From assembly GCF_014655715.1 (NCBI RefSeq), contig NZ_BNBM01000002.1:372001-436000 (forward strand): a stretch of DNA of 64,000 nucleotides, read 5' to 3'. Positions 38,812 through 50,768 of this stretch are shown here, piece after piece; positions within the stretch are counted from its first letter, which is position 1; the number at the start of each line of letters is the position of its first letter. Below the pieces are notes generated by a model. It had not been told where the DNA came from, did no database searches, and worked only from the letters and a program-made list of their open reading frames with translations. Both the position numbers and the translations under genes were made by a program. This stretch comes from Streptomyces lanatus. GTDB taxonomy: Bacteria > Actinomycetota > Actinomycetes > Streptomycetales > Streptomycetaceae.

Positions 38812-40749
38812 TTACTCCGCCTGCAGCACCAGCAGCGCCAGATCGTCCTCCGGCGGGCGCCCGCCGAACTCGTGCACAAGGCGGCGGATGCGTTCCGCGA
38901 TGAGCTGGGCGTTCAGGCCCGTGCACCCGGCGAGCGCCGCCGCGAGGCCGTCGCCGTCGTCGAACTGGCGGGAGCCGCTGCGCCGCTCCGTCACCCCGTC
39001 GGTCACGCACAGCAGGGTGTCGCCGGAGCGCAGCTCGAAGGTCTCGCTGGTGTAGGTCGCGTCCTCGAAGACGCCGAGGAGGGTCTGGGGCTCGGCGGCG
39101 GTGTGGACCTCGCCGTGGGGGCCGAGGAGGAGGGGCAGGGGGTGGCCGGCGGAGGCGAGGGTGCAGCGGATGCCTCCCTCGACGGGGGTCAGCTCGCCGT
39201 AGAGGAGGGACAGGAAGCGGGTCTGGGGGCCGTCCCCGGGGGCCGCCGGGCCGACCAGCGCGCGGGCCGCGGCGTCGGCTGCCTCGGTGGCGTCGTCCAG
39301 GAGGAGCTGGTTGAGGCGGTCCAGGACGTCGGAGACCCGGTAGCCCTCACGGGCCAGGAGCCGCAGCCAGGGGCGGGCGATGCCGATCACCACGGCGGCC
39401 TCCGGGCCCTTGCCCTGGACGTCGCCGATGGCGAAGCACCAGCGGCCGTCGCCGGCCGGGAACAGGTCGTAGAAGTCTCCGCTGGGACCGCCCTTGTCGT
39501 ACGGCTCGTAGACGAGGGCGCTGGCGACGCCCGGGATCTCCGCGACGGCGCCGGGCAGCAGTCCGCGCTGCAGGACCCGGCTGATGGTGGCCTGGCGGGC
39601 GTACTGGCGGGCCGCGCCGATGGCGAGGGCCACCCGGCGGCTGAGGTCCTCCACAAGGCCGGTGACCTCGTCGGGGAAGCGCATGAGGTCGGCCCGTCCG
39701 ATGACCAGGGTGCCCAGCGGATGGCCGCCGGCGATGAGGCGGTACGCGAGCGCGGTGCCGTGCGCGTGGCGGGTGCCGAGCGCCTCGCCGGGCCAGGGGT
39801 AGGGGACGGGCCCGGTGCGGTGGTTGTCGGGCGGGATCGGCGGTTCCTTCTCCAGGGCGCGGCGCAGTTCCTCGATGAGGTTCTCCGAGCCGTGCCAGAC
39901 GCGGGCCAGCCGGGGCCCGGTGCCGGCCGTGGCGTCCGCGGGCCAGCCCGCCCCGCCCTGCGTCTCACCGGAGCCGGGGTACCCCCAGCGCCCGGCGACC
40001 TCGTCCTCCAGCCACACCGCGCACCAGTCCGCGAGCCGCGGCACGATCAGCTGGCCGGCGAGCGCGGCGACGAGGTTCTCGTCGAGCTGCCCGGCGAGCA
40101 GGTCGGAGGCCTCGGCGAGGAAGGACAGGGCGCCCCGGTTGAGCCAGTCCCGCTCCCGCTCGGCGCGCTGCGGCTCCGGCGCGAGGATCTCGGCGACACG
40201 CAGCCCGCGCCCCTCGGCGTACGTCTCCGGGTACTCCCCCGCCGCCACCGGGTCCTCGGCCGGCAGCCGCGCCCACACCGTCTTGGCGCCGGTGCGATAG
40301 GTGACGCCCCAGGACTCCGCGAGCCGGGACACCAGCCGCAGCCCGCGCCCGTACTCCGGTGTCTCGTACGGCGCCTCCAGCTCCCCGTCGCGCGGGGCGC
40401 GCGAGGGGTGGTGGTCCAGGACCTCGACGAGGAGGGCGCCGTCCGGCTCCAGCCGGCAGGTGAGCTCGACCTCGGTACCGGCGTGCACGACGGCGTTGGT
40501 GACGAGCTCGCTGACGGCCACGACGGCGTCGTCGACGAGCCGCTCGCTGACGTGCTCGGTGCCGGGGAGTCCGGACGCGGCCCACTCGGTGAGGGCGGAG
40601 CGTACGAGGGTGCGGGCGGAGCCCGGGGAGAGCGGGCTGCCGGGGAGGGTGGTGCGGGCCTCCGCGCCGGTCTCCGCTCGCGGACCCTCGTGCGCGGGCG
40701 CCTCAGAGGCACGGGAAAGCGTCTCCCGTTGCACCGGAATGGCCCCCAT
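38812..40749 (-). CDS. SpoIIE-type PP2C phosphatase with ATPase and GAF domains
   Basis: A 645-residue three-domain signalling protein. An N-terminal RsbW-like histidine-kinase-type ATPase (about 45-165) has SELVTNAVVHA (N box) and YGRGLRLVSRLA (G box). A GAF domain (about 200-395) follows. The C-terminal PP2C/SpoIIE domain (about 410-640) has GGPSGDFYDLF, GDVQGKGPEAA, CVTDGVTERR and EDDLALLVLQ, with metal-binding aspartates. Such proteins act in anti-sigma/anti-anti-sigma switching. GGGGAG is 6 bases before the ATG. It is divergent from the giant kinase, so a functional link is possible. Confidence 0.93.
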   Translation of the reverse strand: MGAIPVQRETLSRASEAPAHEGPRAETGAEARTTLPGSPLSPGSARTLVRSALTEWAASGLPGTEHVSERLVDDAVVAVSELVTNAVVHAGTEVELTCRLEPDGALLVEVLDHHPSRAPRDGELEAPYETPEYGRGLRLVSRLAESWGVTYRTGAKTVWARLPAEDPVAAGEYPETYAEGRGLRVAEILAPEPQRAERERDWLNRGALSFLAEASDLLAGQLDENLVAALAGQLIVPRLADWCAVWLEDEVAGRWGYPGSGETQGGAGWPADATAGTGPRLARVWHGSENLIEELRRALEKEPPIPPDNHRTGPVPYPWPGEALGTRHAHGTALAYRLIAGGHPLGTLVIGRADLMRFPDEVTGLVEDLSRRVALAIGAARQYARQATISRVLQRGLLPGAVAEIPGVASALVYEPYDKGGPSGDFYDLFPAGDGRWCFAIGDVQGKGPEAAVVIGIARPWLRLLAREGYRVSDVLDRLNQLLLDDATEAADAAARALVGPAAPGDGPQTRFLSLLYGELTPVEGGIRCTLASAGHPLPLLLGPHGEVHTAAEPQTLLGVFEDATYTSETFELRSGDTLLCVTDGVTERRSGSRQFDDGDGLAAALAGCTGLNAQLIAERIRRLVHEFGGRPPEDDLALLVLQAE

Positions 40750-40759
40750 GTACAGCTCC

Positions 40760-40772
40760 CCGAACGGTTCGG
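40760..40772. promoter_or_regulatory. CCGAAC/GTTCGG palindrome
   Basis: CCGAAC, a central G, and GTTCGG form a perfect 13-base inverted repeat, 11 bases upstream of the phosphatase start. It overlaps the region around its ribosome binding site. It could be a binding site or an mRNA hairpin. Confidence 0.35.
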
Positions 40773-40851
40773 ACGAATACGCCTCAGTCGACGCCGACAG
40801 AGTGACAGACTGGCCACGCCCATAAGCACCGAGTTACCGAAGTGGGCCGCC

Positions 40852-43800
40852 ATGAGTGAGAACCGTGCTACGCGTGTGCTCGAAGACGGACAGAAAGACG
40901 GTCAAATTCGAGCATCGGACCTGCGCGCGCTGCTCGCCGCGATGACCGCGGCCCGGGACGGCGACTTCCGCAGGCTCCCGGAGACGGGCGAGGGGGTCGT
41001 GGCCGAGTTGACCGCGGTCTTCAACCAGGTCATGGACCGCAGTACGCATTTCAATGGAGAAGTGCAGCGCGTGAAAAGGGAGTTGGTCCGGCACGGCAGG
41101 CTGGACGAGCGGCTCTCGGCGAGCCCGGGCCAGGGCGACTGGACGACACGCGTCAACGACGTCAACCATCTGCTCGACGCCCTGGTGGCCCCGGCGGCGA
41201 ACGCCACGCGCGTGCTGGACGCGGTGGCGGGCGGCGATCTCACCCAGCGCGTCGATCTGCATGACGGCACCCGTCAGTTACGCGGCGACCTGCGCCGGCT
41301 GGGCCGGGCCGTGAACAAGATGGTCGACCAGCTCTCCCTGTTCACCGGCGAGGTCACCCGCGTCGCCCGCGAGGTCGGCACCGAGGGCCGGCTCGGCGGT
41401 CGGGCCAAGGTGACGGGCCTGTCGGGCAGTTGGCGGGACGTGACCGAGGCGGTCAACGCGATGGCGTCCCGGCTGACGGCCCAGGTGCGGGACATCGCGG
41501 CGGTGACGACGGCCGTGGCGCGGGGCGACCTGACCCGCACGGTCACCGTCGAGGCGACCGGCGAGCTGCTCGAACTGAAGCTGACCGTCAACACGATGGT
41601 CGACCAGCTCTCCGCCTTCGCCGACGAGGTGACCAGGGTCGCCCGCGAGGTCGGCACCGAGGGGCAGCTGGGCGGGCGTGCGCAGGTGCGGGGCGTCAGC
41701 GGCGTATGGAAGGACCTCACCGACAACGTCAACTTCATGGCGTCGAACCTGACTTCACAGGTCCGCAATATCGCCCAGGTGACGACCGCCGTGGCCAACG
41801 GCGACCTGTCGCAGAAGATCACCGTGGACGCCCAGGGCGAGATCCTGGAGCTGAAGTCGACCATCAACACGATGGTGGACCAGCTGTCCGCCTTCGCCGA
41901 CGAGGTCACCCGCGTCGCCCGCGAGGTCGGCACCGAGGGCAACCTCGGCGGCCGGGCTCAGGTGCGCGGCGTGTCCGGGGTCTGGAAAGACCTCACCGAC
42001 AACGTCAACTTCATGGCGGACAACCTGACCTCCCAGGTCCGCAACATCGCCCTCGTCTCCACCGCCGTCGCCCAGGGCGACCTCGGCAAGAAGATCACGG
42101 TGGAGGCGAAGGGCGAGATCCTCGAACTGAAGTCGACCATCAACACGATGGTGGACCAGCTCTCCGCCTTCGCCGACGAGGTCACCCGCGTCGCCCGCGA
42201 GGTCGGCACCGAGGGCAACCTCGGCGGTCAGGCGCAGGTGCGCGGCGTGTCCGGGGTCTGGAAAGACCTCACCGACAACGTCAACTTCATGGCGCTGAAC
42301 CTGACTTCACAGGTCCGCAATATCGCCCAGGTGACGACAGCCGTCGCCAACGGCGACCTCTCCAAGAAGATCACCGTCGACGCGCGCGGCGAGATCCTGG
42401 AGCTGAAGGACACCGTCAACACGATGGTGCAGCAGCTGCGCGCCTTCGCCGACGAGGTCACCAGGGTCGCCCGCGAGGTCGGAACCGACGGCCGGCTCGG
42501 CGGCCGTGCGCAGGTGCTGGGCGTCTCCGGGGTGTGGCGGGACCTCACCGACAACGTCAACTACATGGCGGACAACCTCACTTCCCAGGTGCGCAATATC
42601 GCCCAGGTCACCACCGCCGTCGCCAACGGCGACCTCTCCAAGAAGATCGACGTGGACGCGCGCGGCGAGATCCTGGAGCTGAAGACCGCCATCAACACCA
42701 TGGTCGACACCCTCTCCTCCTTCTCCTCCGAGGTCACGCGCGTGGCCCGCGAGGTGGGCTCCGAGGGCCAACTGGGCGGCCAGGCACGGGTGGAGGGCGT
42801 GTACGGCACCTGGAAGCGTCTGACGACGAACGTGAACGAGCTGGCGTCGAACCTGACCACCCAGGTCCGCGCGATCGCCGAGGTCGCCTCCGCGGTGGCC
42901 CAGGGCGACATGTCCCGCTCGATCACGGTCGAGACGCGCGGCGAGGTCGCCGAGCTGAAGGACAACATCAACCTGATGGTGGCCAACCTGCGCGAGACGA
43001 CCCGCGCCAAGGACTGGCTGGAGTCCAACCTGGCCCGCCTCGCCGCCCTGATGCAGGGCCACCGTGACCTGATGGAGGTCGCCGACCTGCTGCTGCGCGA
43101 GCTGACACCGCTGGTGAACGCCCAGTACGGCGCGTTCTTCCTGGCCGACCCGGACGAGGAGAGCGCCGCGCTGCGCACCACGGTTCCCACGAAGGGACTG
43201 GCGTTCATCGCCGGGTACGGCTCGGCTCAGGGCACGACCATCGAGACCGGCGGTCTCCCGGTGCACGGCCTGGTCCGGCAGGCGGCCCGGGAGAAGAAGC
43301 GGATCCTGGTCGAGGAGGCCCCACCGGACTACATCAAGATCAACAGCGGGCTCGGCGAGGCGTCTCCCAGCAGCGTCGTGATCATCCCGATCCTCTTCGA
43401 GGACAAGCTGCTCGGCGTGATCGAGCTGGCGTCCTTCTCCCGCTTCTCCGATGTGCACCTGGCGTTCTTCGACCAGTTCGTGAACACCATCGCCGTCGCG
43501 ATCAACACGATCATCGCCAACTCCCGTACGGAGTCCCTGCTCGGCGAGTCCCAGCGTCTGGCCATGCAGCTCCAGGAACGCTCGGACGAACTCCAGATGC
43601 AGCAGGCGGAGCTTCAGCGCTCCAACGCCGAGCTGGAGGAGAAGGCGGCGCTGCTCGCGACGTCGTCGCAGTACAAGTCGGAGTTCCTGGCGAACATGTC
43701 GCACGAGCTGCGCACCCCGCTGAACTCCCTGCTGATCCTGGCCCGTCTGCTCTCGGACAACCCGGACGGCCATCTCTCCGACCAGGAAGTGCAGTTCGCG

Positions 43801-45015
43801 ACGACGATCCACCGCTCCGGCTCGGACCTGCTCCAGCTGATCAACGACATCCTGGACCTGTCGAAGATCGAGGCCGGCCGGATGGACGTACGCCCGAAGA
43901 AGCTCCCGCTGATCAAGCTCCTGGACTACGTCCACGCCACCTTCCGCCCGCTCACCCTGGACCGTGGGCTCGCCTTCGAGGTGGCGGTCGGCGAGGACGT
44001 GCCGCGCGAGATGTACTCCGACGAGCAGCGCCTCCAGCAGATCCTGCGCAACCTCCTGTCCAACGCGATCAAGTTCACCGCGACGGGCCGGGTCGAGCTA
44101 CGGGTGGGCCGGCTGAAGGACCCCGAGCACCGATGGGGGTCCCCCCGCTCGAGCGAAGTCGAGAGTGGGGGAGTCCTGGAGAGCGACGAGGTGATCGCCT
44201 TCGCGGTCAGCGACACGGGCATCGGCATCGCGGCGGAGAAGCTCCCGGTGATCTTCGAGGCGTTCCAGCAGGCCGACGGCACCACCAACCGCAAGTACGG
44301 CGGCACGGGGCTCGGCCTGTCCATCAGCCGCGAGATCGCGGGCCTGCTGGGCGGCCGTATCGTCGCCGAGAGCGAACCCGGCAAGGGATCGACCTTCACG
44401 CTGTACGTCCCTGTCGTCAGCCCCGGGCACTCGGCGACCGGCCCGGTGCCCGAGGACCGTCCGCTGCCGGTGCCGGAGCAGATGTCGGCCGAGCCGTACC
44501 CGGCCGCCCACGACACGGACGACTCCTGGCCGACGCCGACCAAGCTGGAGGCGTGGCAGACGGGGCGGGCAGGCCGGGTCCTGCCGGGCCGGCGGGTGCT
44601 GATCGTGGACGACGACATCCGCAACGTCTTCGCGCTCACCCATGTGCTGGGCCGGGTCGGCATGCCCGTGCTGTACGCGGAGAACGGCCGCGAGGGCATC
44701 GAGACCCTGGAGCGCAGCCCGGACGTCGAACTCGTCCTGATGGACATCATGATGCCGGAGATGGACGGGTACGAGACAATCTCGGCCATCCGCCGCACTC
44801 CGCGCTGGGCGCATCTGCCCATCGTCGCCCTGACCGCGAAGGCGATGCCCGGAGACCGGGAGAAGTCCATCGCGCGGGGCGCCAACGACTACGTACCGAA
44901 GCCGGTGGACGTGGATCAGCTGCTCACCGTCGTCTGCGACCTCCTGGACCCCGAGGGCGCGGACGCCACGGCGGCTGACACCCCGGAGGAAACGGCGGGA
45001 TCCGCCGACGAATGA
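40852..45015 (+). CDS. Poly-HAMP hybrid histidine kinase (OsaA-like)
   Basis: A soluble 1387-residue hybrid sensor kinase with no membrane segment. Residues about 100-715 are a continuous HAMP array, seven canonical repeats ([18 protein letters not shown]) alternating with a second HAMP form ([17 protein letters not shown]), as in fungal group III osmosensor kinases. A GAF domain (about 730-880) and a coiled coil lead to HisKA with H951 in [10 protein letters not shown], an ATPase domain (about 1050-1190; N box [10 protein letters not shown]1 DTGIGIA, G2 GTGLGL) and a receiver with D1298 in [12 protein letters not shown]. It resembles OsaA of S. coelicolor, needed for osmoadaptation. An odd 13-codon insertion occurs at residues 1095-1107. 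The coiled-coil response regulator follows 16 bases later. Confidence 0.95.
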   Translation: MSENRATRVLEDGQKDGQIRASDLRALLAAMTAARDGDFRRLPETGEGVVAELTAVFNQVMDRSTHFNGEVQRVKRELVRHGRLDERLSASPGQGDWTTRVNDVNHLLDALVAPAANATRVLDAVAGGDLTQRVDLHDGTRQLRGDLRRLGRAVNKMVDQLSLFTGEVTRVAREVGTEGRLGGRAKVTGLSGSWRDVTEAVNAMASRLTAQVRDIAAVTTAVARGDLTRTVTVEATGELLELKLTVNTMVDQLSAFADEVTRVAREVGTEGQLGGRAQVRGVSGVWKDLTDNVNFMASNLTSQVRNIAQVTTAVANGDLSQKITVDAQGEILELKSTINTMVDQLSAFADEVTRVAREVGTEGNLGGRAQVRGVSGVWKDLTDNVNFMADNLTSQVRNIALVSTAVAQGDLGKKITVEAKGEILELKSTINTMVDQLSAFADEVTRVAREVGTEGNLGGQAQVRGVSGVWKDLTDNVNFMALNLTSQVRNIAQVTTAVANGDLSKKITVDARGEILELKDTVNTMVQQLRAFADEVTRVAREVGTDGRLGGRAQVLGVSGVWRDLTDNVNYMADNLTSQVRNIAQVTTAVANGDLSKKIDVDARGEILELKTAINTMVDTLSSFSSEVTRVAREVGSEGQLGGQARVEGVYGTWKRLTTNVNELASNLTTQVRAIAEVASAVAQGDMSRSITVETRGEVAELKDNINLMVANLRETTRAKDWLESNLARLAALMQGHRDLMEVADLLLRELTPLVNAQYGAFFLADPDEESAALRTTVPTKGLAFIAGYGSAQGTTIETGGLPVHGLVRQAAREKKRILVEEAPPDYIKINSGLGEASPSSVVIIPILFEDKLLGVIELASFSRFSDVHLAFFDQFVNTIAVAINTIIANSRTESLLGESQRLAMQLQERSDELQMQQAELQRSNAELEEKAALLATSSQYKSEFLANMSHELRTPLNSLLILARLLSDNPDGHLSDQEVQFATTIHRSGSDLLQLINDILDLSKIEAGRMDVRPKKLPLIKLLDYVHATFRPLTLDRGLAFEVAVGEDVPREMYSDEQRLQQILRNLLSNAIKFTATGRVELRVGRLKDPEHRWGSPRSSEVESGGVLESDEVIAFAVSDTGIGIAAEKLPVIFEAFQQADGTTNRKYGGTGLGLSISREIAGLLGGRIVAESEPGKGSTFTLYVPVVSPGHSATGPVPEDRPLPVPEQMSAEPYPAAHDTDDSWPTPTKLEAWQTGRAGRVLPGRRVLIVDDDIRNVFALTHVLGRVGMPVLYAENGREGIETLERSPDVELVLMDIMMPEMDGYETISAIRRTPRWAHLPIVALTAKAMPGDREKSIARGANDYVPKPVDVDQLLTVVCDLLDPEGADATAADTPEETAGSADE
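41338..42993 (+). repeat. Internal 276-base repeats encoding the HAMP array
   Basis: The GGCGAGGTCACC/GACGAGGTCACC segment encoding [10 protein letters not shown] recurs at about 41350, 41626, 41902, 42178, 42454 and 42730, that is every 276 bases (92 codons). Each unit holds two HAMP domains. Several units are nearly identical at the DNA level, so recombination can add or remove units in steps of 92 residues. Confidence 0.85.
44134..44172. repeat. Streptomyces palindromic repeat inserted in the kinase gene
   Basis: A 39-base element with CCCCCC-GCTCGA, a GCGAAG loop, TCGAG and AGTGGGGG, a long imperfect hairpin. The same sequence (TGGGGGTCC...GAGTGGGGGA) recurs throughout Streptomyces genomes, mostly between genes, as far as I recall. 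Here it is exactly 13 codons (residues 1095-1107, WGSPR...ESGG) and keeps frame, lying between the N box and the G1 box of the ATPase domain. It gives a loop unlike the rest of the protein. Confidence 0.75.
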
Positions 45016-45031
45016 ATGAGGCCAATTCAAC

Positions 45032-45598
45032 ATGAGCGCTGAGGTAACGACCGAAGAGCGTGCCGGCATCCTCCTGGTCGACGACATGGAGGACAACCTG
45101 ATCGCGCTGGAGGCCGTCCTGGGGTCCCTCAACGAGCCGCTCGTCCGCGCGCGTTCCGGCGAGGAGGCCATGAAGGCGCTGCTGCGGCAGCGCTTCGCCC
45201 TGGTCCTCCTCGACGTCCGGATGCCGGGCATGGACGGTTTCGAGACCGCCACGAACATCAAACGCCTCGACCAGACCAAGGACGTCCCGATCATCTTCCT
45301 GACCGGTGTGGAGGACGATCCCGTGTATGCGTTCCGCGGCTATGCGACGGGCGCGGCGGACTATCTGACCAAGCCGTTCGATCCGTGGGTGCTGCGGGCG
45401 AAGGTGACGGTGTTCCTGGACCTGTACCGCAAGAACCGTCAGCTGGAGCATCTCCTGAGCCGCGAGCACGGGCACAGCAAGGAGCTGAGCGCACAGCTGA
45501 CGGCCCTGGAGCAGCAACTGGCGGAGGACACGCCCCCGGACATGACGGACCTGCGCGCGAGGGTCCACGAGATACGCCGGCTTGTCGGACAGGCGTGA
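45032..45598 (+). CDS. Response regulator with C-terminal coiled coil (OsaB-like)
   Basis: A 188-residue response regulator without a DNA-binding domain. The receiver (about 12-130) has D61 in LLDVRMPGMDGF, the acidic pair near residue 17-18 in LVDDMEDN, T in FLTG, and K in YLTKPF. The C-terminal part (about 135-188) is a coiled coil (LEHLLSREHGHSKELSAQLTALEQQL pattern), as in OsaB of S. coelicolor, which acts with OsaA in osmotic adaptation. Because it lacks a DNA-binding output, it probably signals by protein contacts. It lies 16 bases after the kinase. Confidence 0.92.
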   Translation: MSAEVTTEERAGILLVDDMEDNLIALEAVLGSLNEPLVRARSGEEAMKALLRQRFALVLLDVRMPGMDGFETATNIKRLDQTKDVPIIFLTGVEDDPVYAFRGYATGAADYLTKPFDPWVLRAKVTVFLDLYRKNRQLEHLLSREHGHSKELSAQLTALEQQLAEDTPPDMTDLRARVHEIRRLVGQA

Positions 45599-45639
45599 TT
45601 CACACACCGGACCGTCACCACTCAGCCCCCCGCCATCCC

Positions 45640-47514
<1,875 letters not shown>

Positions 47515-47545
47515 GACATCCTCCGGGGGCCCGCGACTGTGCGGC

Positions 47546-47593
47546 TGGTTCCACTCACATTGGTTCCACTCACGTTGTTTAACTCGTGAGTAA
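47546..47593. promoter_or_regulatory. Direct repeats and inverted repeat upstream of the acyl-CoA ligase
   Basis: TGGTTCCACTCACAT (47546-47560) is followed head to tail by TGGTTCCACTCACGT (47561-47575), one mismatch. ACTCACG (47568-47574) and CGTGAGT (47585-47591) are inverted; TTAACTCGTGAGTAA (47579-47593) is a near palindrome. The A/T-rich cluster 32-80 bases before the start suggests binding by a repressor such as a TetR-type fatty-acid regulator. Confidence 0.5.
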
Positions 47594-47686
47594 CTATCGA
47601 GCAGGGATCAGGTTAGAGCCCGACCGGCCCCGACGTAAGGGGCTGCGGCCTGTCACTTCCTACAGACAGCGACGCTACGCACGCGT

Positions 47687-47720
47687 AGGGGCCCGTCGCG
47701 CTTTCGCACGACGGACCCCT
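47687..47720 (-). terminator. Terminator of lepA
   Basis: AGGGGTCCGTCGTGCG and its imperfect complement form a long stem with an AAAG loop (minus strand), about 40 bases beyond the lepA stop. The stem is G/C-rich with no clear T-run, a common Streptomyces form. The rest of 47594-47759 shows no gene. Confidence 0.5.
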
Positions 47721-47759
47721 GTTGCGGCGATTTGCCGGGTCACCTGGTGTTACCTGCGG

Positions 47760-49628
47760 TTACTTCTTGCCCTTGCCCGACCCCGCGCTGTCATCACTGC
47801 TGAGCACCGCGATGAAGGCCTCCTGCGGAACCTCCACGGAACCCACCATCTTCATCCGCTTCTTGCCTTCCTTCTGCTTCTCCAGCAGCTTCCGCTTACG
47901 GGAGATGTCACCGCCGTAGCACTTGGCGAGGACGTCCTTGCGGATGGCGCGGATGGTCTCGCGGGCGATCACCCGGGAGCCGATGGCGGCCTGGATGGGC
48001 ACCTCGAAGGCCTGCCGCGGGATGAGCTCGCGCAGCTTGGCGACCAGCCGCACGCCGTACGCGTAGGCCGCGTCCTTGTGCGTGATCGCCGAGAAGGCGT
48101 CCACCTTGTCGCCGTGCAGCAGGATGTCCACCTTGACCAGGGAGGACGTCTGCTCACCGGTGGGCTCGTAGTCCAGCGAGGCGTAACCGCGCGTCTTGGA
48201 CTTCAGCTGGTCGAAGAAGTCGAAGACGATCTCCGCGAGCGGGAGGGTGTAGCGGATCTCGACGCGGTCCTCGGAGAGGTAGTCCATGCCGAGCAGAGTG
48301 CCGCGCCGGGTCTGGCACAGCTCCATGATCGAGCCGATGAACTCGGTCGGCGCGAGGATCGTGGCCCGCACGACCGGCTCGTACACCTCGTTGATCTTGC
48401 CCTCGGGGAACTCGCTCGGGTTGGTGACGGTGTGCTCGGTGCCGTCCTCCATCACCACCCGGTAGACCACGTTCGGCGCGGTCGCGATCAGGTCGAGGCC
48501 GAACTCGCGCTCCAGCCGCTCACGGATCACATCGAGGTGGAGCAGGCCGAGGAAGCCGACGCGGAAGCCGAAGCCGAGGGCGGCGGAGGTCTCCGGCTCG
48601 TAGACGAGCGCGGCGTCGTTGAGCTGGAGCTTGTCGAGGGCCTCGCGCAGCTCGGGGTAGTCGGAGCCGTCCAGCGGATACAGCCCGGAGAAGACCATGG
48701 GCTTGGGGTCCTTGTACCCGCCGAGGGCCTCCGTCGCCCCCTTCTGCTGGCTGGTGACGGTGTCACCGACCTTGGACTGGCGGACGTCCTTCACACCGGT
48801 GATGAGGTAACCCACCTCACCGACGCCGAGGCCGTCGGCGCCCAGCATCTCGGGCGAGTTCGTCCCGATCTCCAGCAGCTCGTGCGTGGCGCCCGTCGAC
48901 ATCATCTTGATGCGCTCGCGCTTGTTGAGCTGGCCGTCGATGACACGGACGTACGTCACGACACCGCGGTAGGAGTCGTAGACCGAGTCGAAGATCATCG
49001 CGCGGGCGGGGGCGTCCTTGACGCCGACCGGCGCCGGGACCTCCTTGACCACCTTGTCGAGCAGGCCGTCGACACCGAGACCGGTCTTGGCGGACACCCG
49101 CAGCACATCGCTCGGGTCGCAGCCGACCAGGTTGGCGAGCTCCTCTGCGAACTTCTCGGGCTGCGCGGCCGGCAGGTCGATCTTGTTCAGTACGGGGATG
49201 ATCGTGAGGTCGTTCTCCATCGCCAGGTAGAGGTTGGCGAGGGTCTGGGCCTCGATGCCCTGGGCGGCGTCGACGAGGAGGACGGTCCCCTCGCAGGCGG
49301 CGAGCGACCGCGAGACCTCGTAGGTGAAGTCGACGTGCCCCGGGGTGTCGATCATGTTGAGGATGTGCGTGTTGCCGGGTTCGTGGGTGGGAGCCCACGG
49401 CAGCCGCACCGCCTGGGACTTGATCGTGATGCCGCGCTCGCGCTCGATGTCCATCCGGTCGAGGTACTGAGCACGCATCTGCCGCTGCTCGACCACGCCG
49501 GTCAGCTGGAGCATCCGGTCGGCGAGCGTGGACTTGCCGTGGTCGATGTGCGCGATGATGCAGAAATTGCGGATCAGAGCCGGGTCGGTACGGCTCGGCT
49601 CGGGCACATTGTTAGGGGTCGCGGGCAC
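47760..49628 (-). CDS. lepA: Elongation factor 4 (LepA)
   Basis: A 622-residue translational GTPase that back-translocates ribosomes or assists initiation. The G domain has [17 protein letters not shown] and NKIDLP; the C-terminal part has [17 protein letters not shown], the LepA-specific tail. The start is GTG at 49628, giving the usual [16 protein letters not shown]-terminus, with AGGA 8 bases upstream; longer readings from 49688 lack support. It is divergent from rpsT. Confidence 0.97.
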   Translation of the reverse strand: MPATPNNVPEPSRTDPALIRNFCIIAHIDHGKSTLADRMLQLTGVVEQRQMRAQYLDRMDIERERGITIKSQAVRLPWAPTHEPGNTHILNMIDTPGHVDFTYEVSRSLAACEGTVLLVDAAQGIEAQTLANLYLAMENDLTIIPVLNKIDLPAAQPEKFAEELANLVGCDPSDVLRVSAKTGLGVDGLLDKVVKEVPAPVGVKDAPARAMIFDSVYDSYRGVVTYVRVIDGQLNKRERIKMMSTGATHELLEIGTNSPEMLGADGLGVGEVGYLITGVKDVRQSKVGDTVTSQQKGATEALGGYKDPKPMVFSGLYPLDGSDYPELREALDKLQLNDAALVYEPETSAALGFGFRVGFLGLLHLDVIRERLEREFGLDLIATAPNVVYRVVMEDGTEHTVTNPSEFPEGKINEVYEPVVRATILAPTEFIGSIMELCQTRRGTLLGMDYLSEDRVEIRYTLPLAEIVFDFFDQLKSKTRGYASLDYEPTGEQTSSLVKVDILLHGDKVDAFSAITHKDAAYAYGVRLVAKLRELIPRQAFEVPIQAAIGSRVIARETIRAIRKDVLAKCYGGDISRKRKLLEKQKEGKKRMKMVGSVEVPQEAFIAVLSSDDSAGSGKGKK

Positions 49629-49717
49629 GCAGGGTCCTGTCTCTTGAGGCGCCTTATGCCTCGGGTCGGATCTATACGTAGGCTCCATGGTCCCATGGGC
49701 GGCGGACTGGGGCCGGT

Positions 49718-49747
49718 TTGGGCCATTCTCCGGGCCGCTGGTAGCCT
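49718..49747 (+). promoter_or_regulatory. Candidate rpsT promoter
   Basis: TTGGGC at 49718-49723, an 18-base spacer, and TAGCCT at 49742-49747. That would give a leader of about 100 bases before the GTG of rpsT, room for autoregulation by S20. Moderate match only. Confidence 0.35.
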
Positions 49748-49850
49748 GGGTGGCTGTGTCTCATGCCCTCTCAGCGCGAGGCACACCCCAAGAAATCACC
49801 TGGCAGGGGTCCCACACGGTCCCGTGCCTGAACCTGAAAAGGCTCAATCA

Positions 49851-50117
49851 GTGGCGAACATCAAGTCCCAGATCAAGCGGATCAAGACCAACGAGAAGGC
49901 CCGGCTGCGCAACAAGGCCGTCAAGTCCTCCCTGAAGACCGCGATCCGCAAGGCCCGCGAGGCCGCTGCCGCGGGTGACGTCGAGAAGGCCACCGAGTAC
50001 CAGCGCCTCGCCGCGCGTCAGCTCGACAAGGCCGTCTCCAAGGGCGTCATCCACAAGAACCAGGCCGCCAACAAGAAGTCGGCGCTTGCTTCGAAGGTCG
50101 CGTCCCTCAAGGGCTGA
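49851..50117 (+). CDS. rpsT: 30S ribosomal protein S20
   Basis: An 88-residue primary 16S rRNA-binding protein. It starts [20 protein letters not shown] and ends [16 protein letters not shown], the standard S20 ends, and is very rich in lysine and arginine. The GTG start has AAAAGG 9 bases upstream. It is divergent from lepA and followed by two strong hairpins, so it is probably transcribed alone. Confidence 0.98.
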   Translation: MANIKSQIKRIKTNEKARLRNKAVKSSLKTAIRKAREAAAAGDVEKATEYQRLAARQLDKAVSKGVIHKNQAANKKSALASKVASLKG

Positions 50118-50189
50118 CACCTTTCTCTGATCTGACCGCCGGAAGGACCCAGAGCGGGCCCTCTCTCATCCGCTCCCGACCGGCACCCC

Positions 50190-50291
50190 GGATCCGCACG
50201 CGGCCTGCGTTCGCCACGCGGGTGCGGATCCAGCAGCTTCATTCGAAGGCCCCGGCACCTCGCCCTTCCCCAGGGCGGGCGCCGGGGCCTT
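50190..50291 (+). terminator. Two hairpins after rpsT
   Basis: First stem: GGATCCGCAC (50190-50199) with GTGCGGATCC (50222-50231), perfect 10 bp. Second stem: AAGGCCCCGGC (50246-50256) with GCCGGGGCCTT (50281-50291), perfect 11 bp, and it also sits at the 3' side of the convergent SnoaL-like gene. They can end transcription from both sides. Confidence 0.7.
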
Positions 50292-50304
50292 CGGCATGAC
50301 TGCG

Positions 50305-50703
50305 TCAGGACCAGAAGTCGTTGCCCTTTTCGATGTCCGCGACGCACTCGTCGAGGTCGGTGATCTTGTCGCCGACGATCCGGAAGACGATGCCGCCCAT
50401 CTCGTCGATGTGCTTGCCACCGCGGTCGGCGGTGAAGTGGTGCGCGGAGATGGCGTGCCCGCGGCCGTCTACGAAGATGTTGCGCAGCTCGACCTTGAAC
50501 GTCCCGTCGGTCTCCGAGAAGAGCCGGCCGTAGTACCCCTCGAAGATCGAGTCGACGCCTTTGTAGTCCCCCGACAGCGGGTGGGAGCCGGGTACGTGGT
50601 GCGTGCAGTCCCCGGTCATCAGGCCGCGCAGGGTGTCCATGTCTCCGCGCTGGAAGGCCTCGTAGCCCTTGCGTACGAGAGCCGCGTGCGGGTGTTCAGC
50701 CAT
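50305..50703 (-). CDS. SnoaL/NTF2-like protein
   Basis: A 132-residue small alpha+beta-barrel protein of the NTF2/ketosteroid-isomerase group. It starts MAEHPHAALVRKGYEAFQRGDMDTLRGLM, a typical SnoaL opening, and GHAISAHHFTADRGGKHID with GGIVFRIVGDKITDLDEC forms the barrel strands. The ATG at 50703 is preferred; a TTG at 50724 would add seven residues. The function is unknown; cyclase or isomerase activity is only a family possibility. Confidence 0.85.
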   Translation of the reverse strand: MAEHPHAALVRKGYEAFQRGDMDTLRGLMTGDCTHHVPGSHPLSGDYKGVDSIFEGYYGRLFSETDGTFKVELRNIFVDGRGHAISAHHFTADRGGKHIDEMGGIVFRIVGDKITDLDECVADIEKGNDFWS

Positions 50704-50768
50704 GGTGCTCGCCACCTTTCCCAATCCGGCGAAATACGGCTGATACGCCCGATTCTCCTCTCCCGGGC

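Noticed and set aside
37831..40851. Long in-frame extension upstream of the poly-HAMP kinase
   Set aside because: It runs antisense through hemW and the phosphatase. The real start at 40852 gives a sensible N-terminus and an intergenic promoter region.
41338..42993. Regularly spaced repeats that might suggest a CRISPR or satellite array
   Set aside because: The 276-base period is a multiple of three within a coding frame and encodes HAMP domains; there are no short repeats with unique spacers.
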